From contig NZ_LMFS01000001.1 of the NCBI RefSeq assembly GCF_001426945.1, forward strand, positions 1,081,757 to 1,145,756: 64,000 bases of DNA. Direction: 5' to 3'. This document shows, piece by piece, positions 1 through 6,927 of this stretch. The position numbers were made by a program, and so were the translations under genes. This stretch comes from Pseudolabrys sp. Root1462. Its GTDB lineage: Bacteria > Pseudomonadota > Alphaproteobacteria > Rhizobiales > Xanthobacteraceae. The notes beneath the pieces are model-generated. The model saw only the letters and a program-made list of their open reading frames with translations. It had not been told where the DNA came from and ran no database searches. Each line of letters opens with the position of its first letter. Position 1 is the stretch's first letter.

Positions 1-1
1 C

Positions 2-37
2 GGCCGCGACCCAAGCCGGGACGACTGGGCCGTCTAA
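2..37 (+). CDS. C-terminal end of an upstream gene (partial)
   Basis: The first bases read [11 protein letters not shown] followed by TAA in one open frame that runs off the left edge. The stop lies 25 bases before the grxD start and the frame has high-GC codon use. In alphaproteobacteria a BolA gene often precedes grxD, so this could be its tail, but eleven residues are too few to assign a family. It could also be a chance open frame. Confidence 0.3.
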   Translation, partial: GRDPSRDDWAV

Positions 38-62
38 CCGAATTAACAAGGATTCCGCTGCC

Positions 63-395
63 ATGGGCATCGAGCAGTTCATCGATAACGAAGTGAAGTC
101 GAACGACGTCGTGCTGTTCATGAAGGGCACGCCGCAGTTCCCGCAGTGCGGGTTCTCCGGCCAGGTCGTGCAGATTCTCGACCATCTCGGCGTTCCCTAC
201 AAAGGGCTCAACGTCCTCGAGTCGGCGGACCTGCGCGACGGCATCAAGGCCTATTCGAACTGGCCGACCATTCCGCAGCTCTACATCAAGGGTGAGTTCG
301 TCGGCGGCTGCGATATCGTCCGCGAGATGTTCCAGGCGGGCGAACTGCAGCAGACGCTGAAGGAAAAGGGCGTCGCGGTCGCCGCCGGCGCCTGA
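63..395 (+). CDS. grxD: Monothiol glutaredoxin (Grx4/GrxD family)
   Basis: A 110-residue cytosolic monothiol glutaredoxin, normal length for the family. The active-site CGFS sits at about residues 29-32 (PQCGFSGQ), followed by the glutathione-binding WPTIPQLY segment and the GGCDI turn. Family knowledge: these proteins bind a glutathione-ligated [2Fe-2S] cluster with BolA partners and deliver it to apo-proteins or iron regulators, rather than reducing disulfides. AAGGA at 49-53 lies nine bases before the ATG. A terminator hairpin follows directly, so the gene ends its transcription unit. Identification is very secure. Confidence 0.97.
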   Translation: MGIEQFIDNEVKSNDVVLFMKGTPQFPQCGFSGQVVQILDHLGVPYKGLNVLESADLRDGIKAYSNWPTIPQLYIKGEFVGGCDIVREMFQAGELQQTLKEKGVAVAAGA

Positions 396-419
396 TCGCC
401 GCCTCGCAACGAATACAGG

Positions 420-457
420 CACCCTGAGCGCGCGCCCGCGCCTCAGGGTGTTTCTTT
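420..457 (+). terminator. Rho-independent terminator after grxD
   Basis: Nine-base arms CACCCTGAG (420-428) and CTCAGGGTG (442-450) enclose a GC-rich loop and are followed by TTTCTTT. It ends grxD transcription. The convergent LysR gene stops inside the T tract, so the hairpin may serve both strands. Confidence 0.8.
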
Positions 458-1397
458 ATGCGCTATCTTTGCGGAATGGCTTGATGGCTGTCATCACCTG
501 ATCGCGCATCCAGCGATGCGCCGGGTTCTGGTCGTAGCGCCGGTGCCAGTAGAGATTGATGTCAGGCACATCGACGGCGATCGGCGGCCGATAAATCGAC
601 AGTCCGAGCTCAGCCGCGACGGCCTTGGCGAACTGCACCGGCACTGTGGCGATCAGCCGGCCGCGCGCCACTGCCAGCCCAATGGCATGGAAGTGCGGCA
701 ATGTCAGCACGACCTGTCGCGCAGCACCGTGCTTGCGCAGTGCATCATCGACCGCCCCGGACATGCCGCCGTCGATCGAGCGCAGCGCGTGCGGCAGCCG
801 GCAGAACAGCGCCAGCGGAATCTTGCCGCCCGCCTTGACACGGGCGGCACGGATGTCGGCGTGGCCGCGCGCGGCGATGACCACGAAGGGCGAGTGGAAC
901 ATCAGCTCCTTCGAGACCCAGTCCGGCATGTCCAACGGGCGTTCGAGCGCCATGTCGATGACATTGTCGCGCAGCAACCGCTCGACGTCGCCGCTGGCGC
1001 TGTCGAGGAGGCGCAATTTGATGCCGGGCGCAAGCGCGGCGATGCGCTCGGCGAAACGCGGCATCAGTTGCATCGAGAACAGGTCGGCGCCGAATAAAGT
1101 GAACACACGATCGGCGTTCGATGGATCGAAGCGGGCGTCACCGGCTACCGTTTGCTCGATCTGCGCCAGCGCCTCGCGAATCCCTGAGGCGAGGGCCTCG
1201 GCCCGCGGCGTCGGCATCATGTCGTTGCCGCGGCGCACGAACAATTCGTCGCCGAGGATGTGACGCAGACGATTGAGCGCGCTGCTCATCGCCGGCTGGC
1301 TGAGACCGATGAGGTCGCCGGCGCGAGTCACGCTGCGCTCGCGCGCCAGGGCATCGAACACCCGCAGCAGGTTGAGATCGAAAGCGGCGAAGTTCAT
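456..1397 (-). CDS. LysR-family transcriptional regulator
   Basis: A 313-residue LysR regulator of full family length. The N-terminal winged helix-turn-helix spans about residues 5-65 (FDALARERSVTRAGDLIGLSQPA core, then LNRLRHILGDELFVRR). An effector-binding domain follows from about residue 95, with a NodD/LeuO-like style (LFGADLFSMQLMPRF). The start faces the cupin gene at 1554 across 156 bases, so the cupin is the natural first candidate target. The ligand cannot be read from the sequence. Confidence 0.9.
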   Translation of the reverse strand: MNFAAFDLNLLRVFDALARERSVTRAGDLIGLSQPAMSSALNRLRHILGDELFVRRGNDMMPTPRAEALASGIREALAQIEQTVAGDARFDPSNADRVFTLFGADLFSMQLMPRFAERIAALAPGIKLRLLDSASGDVERLLRDNVIDMALERPLDMPDWVSKELMFHSPFVVIAARGHADIRAARVKAGGKIPLALFCRLPHALRSIDGGMSGAVDDALRKHGAARQVVLTLPHFHAIGLAVARGRLIATVPVQFAKAVAAELGLSIYRPPIAVDVPDINLYWHRRYDQNPAHRWMRDQVMTAIKPFRKDSA

Positions 1398-1553
1398 GGC
1401 GCGCTCAATTCACGGCCATAATGGGGCCCATACAATCATTGGATTTCATGCGCCGCCGCCCATCGCCTAGATCCGCCGCCATTCATCGTATCAAAGCCGC
1501 GCCGTTGGGCAATGCGCGCTGCTCGATGCGGACTTCATTCAAGGAGATGGTCG

Positions 1554-2039
1554 ATGGCTTCCGCTTCCGCCCCCGAGTCGGTCTGGTTTCTCGATGGCCT
1601 GATGCGCATTCACGTCTCCGCCGGCAACGGCGGCCGTGACATAAGCCTGATCGAGCACACCGCGCCTTACCTGTCCTCGCCGCCGGTTCACGCGCATCGC
1701 GACGAGGACGAGATCTTTTACCTGCTGGACGGCGAGGTTCGTTTCGTCGTCGAAGGCCGGCCGGTCACCGCTGGTGCCGGCCAGAGCGTGGTGGCGCCGC
1801 GCGGCAAGCCGCACAGCTTCCAGGTGACGTCGCGCAACGGCGCGCGCTGGCTGGTGATCACCTGCGGCCGCAATTTCGAACGCCTGGTCCGGGCGATCGG
1901 CCGCCCGGCCGGCACCGACGACCTGCCGCCTGTGGCAGCGCCGACGGCGGCCGAGGCCGAGGCGCTCGGCGCCGCCTGCAGGGCGAGCGGCATCGATATC
2001 CTTGGCCCGCCGCTCGCCGCGGCGACGGACGTGGCCTGA
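1554..2039 (+). CDS. Cupin-domain protein
   Basis: A 161-residue single-domain cupin. The first motif (PVHAHRDEDEIFYLLDGEVRF, about residues 43-63) supplies the two histidines and the glutamate of a typical metal site. The second is the GQSVVAPRGKPHSFQV stretch near residue 80. An ATG 42 bases upstream is open, but AAGGAG at 1541-1546 lies seven bases before 1554, which decides the start. It is divergent from the LysR gene. Possible roles include a sugar- or aromatic-modifying dioxygenase or isomerase, or a small-molecule sensor. No substrate can be assigned. Confidence 0.85.
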   Translation: MASASAPESVWFLDGLMRIHVSAGNGGRDISLIEHTAPYLSSPPVHAHRDEDEIFYLLDGEVRFVVEGRPVTAGAGQSVVAPRGKPHSFQVTSRNGARWLVITCGRNFERLVRAIGRPAGTDDLPPVAAPTAAEAEALGAACRASGIDILGPPLAAATDVA

Positions 2040-2083
2040 TCGCGGCCACGCGCGTCTCGCCGCAGCAGTGCTGGCCGCTGACG

Positions 2084-2977
2084 TCAGTGCGCCGCGGCGT
2101 GCGTTTCGCTGCGCGCCGCGATGCCATTCAGCGCTTCCATCGCATCGTCCGGCAATTCGAGTTCGGCGGCGGCGAGATTTTCGCGCAGATGTCCGACCGA
2201 CGACGTGCCCGGGATCAGCAGGATGTTCGGCGAACGGCGCAACAGCCAGGCGAGCGCGACCTGCATCGGCGTGGCGCCAATGCGCTTGGCAACCTCCGAC
2301 AAGGTCGATGACTGCAGCGGCGTGAAACCGCCGAGCGGGAAGAACGGCACGTAAGGAATGCCGTCGCGCGCGAGCGCGTCGATCATCGCGTCGTCGTCGC
2401 GGTGCGCCAGGTTGTACTGGTTTTGCACGCAAACGATGTCGCAGATGCTGCGACCTTCGGCGACCTGCGTCGCCGTGACGTTGCTCAGGCCGATGTGACG
2501 GATCAGCCCCTTGCGTTGCAAGTCGGCGAGCACCGTGAGCTGCGGCTCGATCGAGCCTTCGGCGGGACCGTGAATGCCGTGCATGCTGCGGAAGTTGACG
2601 ACCTCGATCGCGTCGAGGCCGAGATTGCGCAGGTTGTCGTGCAGAGCCTGCGTCAGCTCTTGCGGCGACATGGCCGGAATCCACGACGCATCGGCGCCGC
2701 GGCGTGCCGAAATCTTGGTGACGATGACGAGATCGTCCGGGTAAGGGTGCAAAGCCTCGCGGATGGTCTGATTGGTGACGTGCGGGCCGTAGAAATCGGA
2801 AGTATCGATGTGATTGACGCCGGCGGCGATGGCTTCGCGCAGCACGGCACGCGCCGCGGCAGGGTCTTTTGGCGGGCCGAACACGCCGGGGCCGGCGAGT
2901 TGCATGGCGCCGTAGCCGAGACGGTTTACGGTGCGGTGGCCGAGTTTGTAGGTGCCGGCCTTATTGAGCGTGGTCAT
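2084..2977 (-). CDS. Aldo/keto reductase family oxidoreductase
   Basis: A 297-residue NADPH-dependent aldo/keto reductase. The early HIDTSDFYG motif (about residues 49-57) holds the catalytic Asp and Tyr. The family lysine is in the VIVTKI strand, and the C-terminal NILLIPGTSS segment binds the cofactor phosphate. GGAG eight bases before 2977 (MTTLNKAG) favours this start over a start 18 bases upstream. It converges on the cupin gene with a 44-base gap. It probably reduces aldehydes or ketones in the cytosol; the natural substrate is unknown. Confidence 0.92.
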   Translation of the reverse strand: MTTLNKAGTYKLGHRTVNRLGYGAMQLAGPGVFGPPKDPAAARAVLREAIAAGVNHIDTSDFYGPHVTNQTIREALHPYPDDLVIVTKISARRGADASWIPAMSPQELTQALHDNLRNLGLDAIEVVNFRSMHGIHGPAEGSIEPQLTVLADLQRKGLIRHIGLSNVTATQVAEGRSICDIVCVQNQYNLAHRDDDAMIDALARDGIPYVPFFPLGGFTPLQSSTLSEVAKRIGATPMQVALAWLLRRSPNILLIPGTSSVGHLRENLAAAELELPDDAMEALNGIAARSETHAAAH

Positions 2978-3077
2978 GGGCGATCTCCGTTGCATGTCAA
3001 CGCGGAGATAGCCGCCCGGCCGTCCAACGATAATCCGGGCTAATCAGTACGAGCCGTGCGGAAAAGCGAACAATGCT

Positions 3078-3968
3078 TCAGCCGTGGTCGGCGGAGCTCG
3101 CGCCATAACGCGGCCGTGCCATGTCCAGGAAGCCGGACATAGCGCTCGAAACATAGGCGTCCTTGCGGCGGACGAATAGCGTATCGACCAGCGCGCGCTC
3201 GGGCGGCAACTCGTGCACTGCGATGAGGCCCTTCCGCCAGGCGTCGGCGACGACGCTTTTCGGCAGCAGACTCACGCCGACGCCCGCCGCTACGCAACTG
3301 ACGATCGCATCGAGCGAACCGAATTCCAGCGGCCTTGCCGTGACGATTCCGATGTCGGCGAGATAGGACTCAAGCCGCTGGCGATAGGAGCATCCGATCT
3401 GGAAGACGATCGTCTTGAGATCCGGGTTCGCCACAAGCTCCGCAGGCGTGCGGATTGCGCGCGAGGTGATGAGGACGAGTTCTTCCTGGAAGATCGTCTC
3501 CTGATGAAGATCGGGATGCGTAACGGGTCCGGCGACGAAGGCGCCTTCGATCCGGCAGGCGATGACGTCGTCCAGGAGCTTGCGCGTCGTGCCGGTCGTG
3601 ACGATGAGCTGGACGGCGGGGTGCGCCTTGGCGAACTGACTGAGCAATGGTGACAGCCGCAAGGCGGTGGTGGTCTCGAGACTGCCGAGGTGCAGCGGGC
3701 CGCTGGGGACGCCGTCGTCCTTCGCCGCCGTGGTGGCGTCCGCGAGCAGCCGGGTGATGCGTCCGACGAAAGGCAGGATCCGTTGTCCGGCCGGCGTCGT
3801 CAGGACGCCACGCGCGTGGCGTTGAAACAGGCTGACGCCGAGCTCCTCCTCCAGCGCCCGAATGCGCGCCGTGACATTGGACTGGACGGTGTGCAGCTCC
3901 TGCGCGGCCCGATTCATGCTGCCGTTGCGGGAAACCGCCTCGAAGACCCTGAGATCGGCGACGTCCAT
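3078..3968 (-). CDS. LysR-family transcriptional regulator
   Basis: A 296-residue LysR regulator. The DNA-binding domain covers residues 1-62 (FEAVSRNGSMNRAAQELHTVQSNVTARIRALEEELG, written here in abbreviated form as the SMNRAAQEL helix and ALEEELGVSLFQR wing). The effector domain begins near residue 90 with PLHLGSLETTTALRL, typical of the GltR/CynR-like branch. No divergent partner remains: the upstream side is the degraded island beginning at about 3970, so the ancestral target may have been lost or may lie elsewhere. Confidence 0.9.
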   Translation of the reverse strand: MDVADLRVFEAVSRNGSMNRAAQELHTVQSNVTARIRALEEELGVSLFQRHARGVLTTPAGQRILPFVGRITRLLADATTAAKDDGVPSGPLHLGSLETTTALRLSPLLSQFAKAHPAVQLIVTTGTTRKLLDDVIACRIEGAFVAGPVTHPDLHQETIFQEELVLITSRAIRTPAELVANPDLKTIVFQIGCSYRQRLESYLADIGIVTARPLEFGSLDAIVSCVAAGVGVSLLPKSVVADAWRKGLIAVHELPPERALVDTLFVRRKDAYVSSAMSGFLDMARPRYGASSADHG

Positions 3969-4307
3969 GGTCTCAATATCCTGTTCAGTGATAGCGAATG
4001 CCTACTATACCCATTTTCATAGATATGGCGAAGGGCCGCTCCCACCAGTAGCAACGGGAGGTCGCGGCCCTTAGGTAACAAACGCATCAAGGTAACTGTG
4101 GCGGTCTAGCGCGGCCATTCCCCATACATTGCAGGCCGGTCCCTATAAGCACGAAGGCAACCCGACTAAGTACCCGACACTGGGAGCCGTATTTCCTTTG
4201 TCAGCACAATCGGGCCGCCCAACGGGCCGCATTGTCGGCTGGTAAAAGCCGACGATGACCCCAAGCCCCCCTAAAGGGCGAGATCTAGAACACTCGCCCA
4301 TTGCGTC
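3969..4307. other. Gene-free stretch with inverted repeats
   Basis: No credible coding frame was found. The stretch contains an inverted repeat with arms AAGGGCCGC (4031-4039) and GCGGCCCTT (4064-4072), extended inward by TCCC/GGGA. There is also a weaker one around 4208-4234 (CAATCGGGCC against GGCCGCATTG) and a small CGGCT/AGCCG hairpin just after it. Codon-like periodicity is absent. It is the left part of an accessory patch and may be decayed sequence or an untranslated leader. Confidence 0.45.
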
Positions 4308-4729
4308 ATGTCAGAGTCCCAAATCATCAACACCCTAGAAACCAAGCGTAAGGCTATCGAGCGCGATCAAGGGCTATGAGAAGCAGATCGAGCTTGCCGC
4401 GATCTGGCCCATGTGAACGCCACTCTGGTCTATTTGCCGCTCCCGAGAGGCGCACCGAGTTCCCGGTCTATATGGAGACCTGAGGCTGTTTACGCCTCGG
4501 GAGGTCTCGCATTATGTAAGGCGGCGCTGGCCGCTGAGGGGCCGCTAGACACGGGGGAGCTTGCCCTGAGAGTCATCCGAGCCAAGGGGCTAGCCGAAGG
4601 CGGCGACCTGCTTCGGCGTCGATTGCGTTCCGTATCGTGCAAGCTCTAACGATGCAGGCGAAGCGGCGCACAATTAACAAGTTGTCGAGGCGCAAAGGTG
4701 GGACAATGTGGGGCTTAGTCAACAGGTAA
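4308..4729 (+). pseudogene. Degraded hypothetical gene with about six frameshifts
   Basis: The coding signal can be followed across changing frames. It starts as MSESQIINTLETKRKAIERD at 4308, then reads IKGYEKQIELA (frame shift near 4366), DLAHVNATLVYLPL (from 4401), VYMET (near 4466), LRLFTPREVSHYVRR (from 4480), ALAAEGPLDTGELALRVIR (after about 4515), and ASIAFRIVQALTMQAKRR from 4616 to a TAA at 4727. Joined, this makes one coherent protein of about 140 residues with an N-terminal coiled coil and a basic C-terminus. It resembles a small protein I associate with mobile or accessory regions of Rhizobiales. No intact reading frame remains. Confidence 0.7.
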
Positions 4730-4743
4730 CGCAGGAGAGGTTT

Positions 4744-4947
4744 ATGGCATTTTTTGTTAAGCTAACTTCTAGCCACGATAAGTCGCCAGTATTTGTCAAT
4801 GTGGACGAGGTTCGGTTGTTTAAGCCGGTAGAAGGCCACACCAATATCATCTTTGATCGAGAACATGTAATCGGCGTACTAGAGGGAAAAGAGCAAATCA
4901 TTGGAGCAATGGACCAGTCTCGGAAAGCAGGCATCGCGTCTGTTTAG
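4744..4947 (+). CDS. Small FlbD-like protein
   Basis: A 67-residue protein starting MAFFVKLTSSHDKSP. AGGAG at 4733-4737, six bases before the ATG, fixes the start; an upstream in-frame extension to 4708 runs back into the pseudogene. The pattern (VKLT, then VFVNVDEVRLFKP, then NIIFDREHVIGVLEGKEQI) matches the short beta fold of the FlbD family, in which a KLT strand is followed by a VN turn and a hydrophobic strand. No flagellar gene is near, so a flagellar role is doubtful. It sits 14 bases after the pseudogene and converges on the membrane module at 4990. Confidence 0.65.
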   Translation: MAFFVKLTSSHDKSPVFVNVDEVRLFKPVEGHTNIIFDREHVIGVLEGKEQIIGAMDQSRKAGIASV

Positions 4948-4989
4948 AGGGCCTTGCATGCTGCCGTTATAACATAGGCACGGCATTGC

Positions 4990-5502
4990 TCAGGTGGCAG
5001 CGGCTTTCTGCAGCTCTTGCAACAGAAGACGTGTCTTCTTTTCAAATTCATGCTGCGCCTGTTCGCGGTCTAGTTTGAGTGGAAGTGGCAACCTCTGCTC
5101 TTCCTTGCCGAGCCATTCCCATACAAAACCGATCAGGCGCTGCCGCTCAGCAACATTCAGAGCGTGCATTGAGATGTCAGTTCTAATTTTATCGGCGGTT
5201 TCCTGAATGATCTTATCGTCGATGATGGCTAATAGCGCTATTTTTTGTAAGTCTTCCTTCAGTCGCGAGTAAAGCGATGGATTTTCCTGGAAGGTAACGC
5301 CGACTGCGCTCTCCATATCTATAAGGAGGGCATCGACGAGCTTTTGGTCCGGCCAAGAAATCTCGGCGCTTATTTGCTCACGTATTCTGGCGCTCCCAGC
5401 TTTGCGCTTGCGCGACCTGTAATCGAGCCAAAGGACGACAAGCGCCGCGATAATGACGACTGCGGCAATAATGCTGGTTCCAGTTGCGATCCAATCGTTC
5501 AT
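4990..5502 (-). CDS. Hypothetical membrane-anchored helical protein
   Basis: A 170-residue protein. Residues 5-27 form one strong transmembrane segment (SIIAAVVIIAALVVLWL), followed by a basic RSRKRK stop-transfer, so about 140 residues are probably cytosolic. The rest is predicted helical and rich in Glu, Lys and Gln, with a coiled-coil-like end (REQAQHEFEKKTRLLLQEL). I recognise no family. Its ATG overlaps the TGA of the upstream gene (ATGA at 5499-5502), so the two are almost certainly co-translated. Codon use is more AT-rich than in the chromosomal neighbours. Confidence 0.75.
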   Translation of the reverse strand: MNDWIATGTSIIAAVVIIAALVVLWLDYRSRKRKAGSARIREQISAEISWPDQKLVDALLIDMESAVGVTFQENPSLYSRLKEDLQKIALLAIIDDKIIQETADKIRTDISMHALNVAERQRLIGFVWEWLGKEEQRLPLPLKLDREQAQHEFEKKTRLLLQELQKAAAT

Positions 5503-5972
5503 TCGGCAACGGTCCCTTGTGCCCGGCCTAGATGAAGGCTGACAGCGACTAGCGTTGAAATTGCGACTGCAACAACGCAGAGAACCAACGAAAGTTTACT
5601 TCTTGCGAGATCGAAAGTATATCCTGACTCAAGCGTACTATTAATAAACATGCTAATTCTAATATAGTGAAATAGAGAAATAAAAGCAAATAAAAACGCG
5701 ATACCTCGAAAGGCTATTATTACTTTTTTTCTCGTGATTTTAAAAGTCTTGAAGTGTTCATCGCATAGCCAATCCGGCAAACAAGCAAGGAACACCGCTA
5801 CACCCACAAATGAAAGATCGGATATAAGTTTATCCGGGACATCGAAGTACTGACTTATCTTGACTGTGCTTACGAGTTTGTTGTCGGGTAAAAAGAACCA
5901 CAAGGTCATGTAAGGCAGAGCGCTACCAAACATGGCAGCTAGCCAAATATAAAGGCGGTACGGTCCGCTCAT
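5499..5972 (-). CDS. Hypothetical polytopic membrane protein
   Basis: A 157-residue protein with about four transmembrane segments: residues 7-27, 47-64, 82-102 and 125-147. The loops are short and the C-terminus is basic. GGGGGAA lies eight bases before the ATG, a strong ribosome site. This is the most AT-rich gene of the window, with many A/T-ending codons, which indicates foreign origin. It is the first gene of a two-gene unit with the overlapping gene downstream. No domain is recognised. The pair may form a membrane complex; function is unknown. Confidence 0.75.
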   Translation of the reverse strand: MSGPYRLYIWLAAMFGSALPYMTLWFFLPDNKLVSTVKISQYFDVPDKLISDLSFVGVAVFLACLPDWLCDEHFKTFKITRKKVIIAFRGIAFLFAFISLFHYIRISMFINSTLESGYTFDLARSKLSLVLCVVAVAISTLVAVSLHLGRAQGTVAE

Positions 5973-6240
5973 TATAAGTATTCCCCCTAGAATCTTCAGG
6001 TCTTATGCCCGAATGCGAGATGTCACTTTAGCGTGAGTTGATGGAATTTGACAACCGAGCCCGCGCGGACGTTCAATTCCGTGTCGTTGCCAACACCCTT
6101 TCCAATTGCGGCGGACGCCGTGAGCGAGGGCAAGACCGATGGCACGATGAGCGAGCGCGCCGTTAGCTTCGCGGCGGTGATCGTCAAGCCAAGCCGCGTG
6201 GGCGGTATGGGTGAAGATACTGCGGCGAAACGCTGTGGTG
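5973..6240. other. Unassigned stretch beside transposase remnant
   Basis: Open frames exist on both strands here, none with a recognisable domain, a good ribosome site or a convincing start. The minus strand continues from the broken transposase but does not read as the catalytic part of an IS1595 enzyme in any frame. It is probably a junction produced when the insertion sequence was truncated. Confidence 0.4.
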
Positions 6241-6676
6241 CTAGCCATCCTCCTTGCCCTTGGTTTCGTCGGCCGTCGCCTCGCGGAGCTTATGTGCGAT
6301 GGACGAGCGCGGTCTTACGCTGGCAATCCAGATCGCGCGAAACCTGCAACGCGCTGATGCCTTTGGCACCGTTCACGATGATGCAGATCGCGGCCAGCAA
6401 ATCGACAAAGCTCATCTTGCGCGAGGCGAAGATGGTCCCGCTCGTGACAGAGAATTGCTTGCCGCAAGCCGAGCACTTGAAGCGGCGGCGTGGGATTTCG
6501 TAAGCGTCAACGTCGCCACACTGCGGGCAAACCGCTTCGCCATGCGTCTCAGGCCAGCGCAGCTTGCGGAAGGTCGCGTAAGCCTTGTCCTCGCCAGCGG
6601 CGTAGATCGCCTTCAGGCTGAGAGTCCGGGCTGCGGCCGAAAGGAGAAAGTGCGCGAAGAAACATAAAGCGTCCAC
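6241..6676 (-). pseudogene. IS1595-family transposase, truncated and frameshifted
   Basis: The minus strand encodes the N-terminal part of an IS1595/ISSpo-like transposase. It has AIYAAGEDKAYATFRKLRW, then a four-cysteine zinc ribbon (CPQCG and CSACG, about residues 48-76), then GTIFASRKMSF and a helical segment ending CQRKTAL. At about 6298 the frame breaks. The expected continuation HKLREA is found in another frame (HKLREATADETKGKEDG) and stops at 6241-6243. The whole DDE catalytic domain is missing. Neither terminal inverted repeat could be identified with confidence. It is a relic of an insertion event. Confidence 0.8.
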
Positions 6677-6854
6677 CGGGTCTCTCCAGCACCCGGCCTT
6701 CAGGTAGATTCCTGCAACGTCCCCGATCTGGCTTTAGGCCGGGGATTAGTTGTTGCATTTGCTACGTGAGGCCGGGAATTCGCGCAGGGAAGTTGAAATT
6801 TCCGCCCGAAAGACGTGGTCTACCCGCTTAATATCTCTATTTCAGATAGCGCCT

Positions 6855-6879
6855 ATCATAATAATTCAATTTTTATGAT
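6855..6879. promoter_or_regulatory. Inverted repeat upstream of MFS gene (operator candidate)
   Basis: ATCATAA (6855-6861) and TTATGAT (6873-6879) are perfect 7-base arms separated by 11 AT-rich bases, ending 48 bases before the MFS start. The AT-rich context fits a promoter region. A LysR-, GntR- or TetR-type regulator could bind. No regulator gene is adjacent. Confidence 0.45.
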
Positions 6880-6927
6880 CGCTTTGGCCCCCCATTCTCA
6901 TCCGGACCGATAGGTGAGGAATGGCCC

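Noticed and set aside
1539-2684. Long minus-strand open frame antisense to the cupin and aldo/keto reductase genes
   Set aside because: It is arginine-rich shadow coding produced by high GC; the real genes on both strands have domains and ribosome sites.
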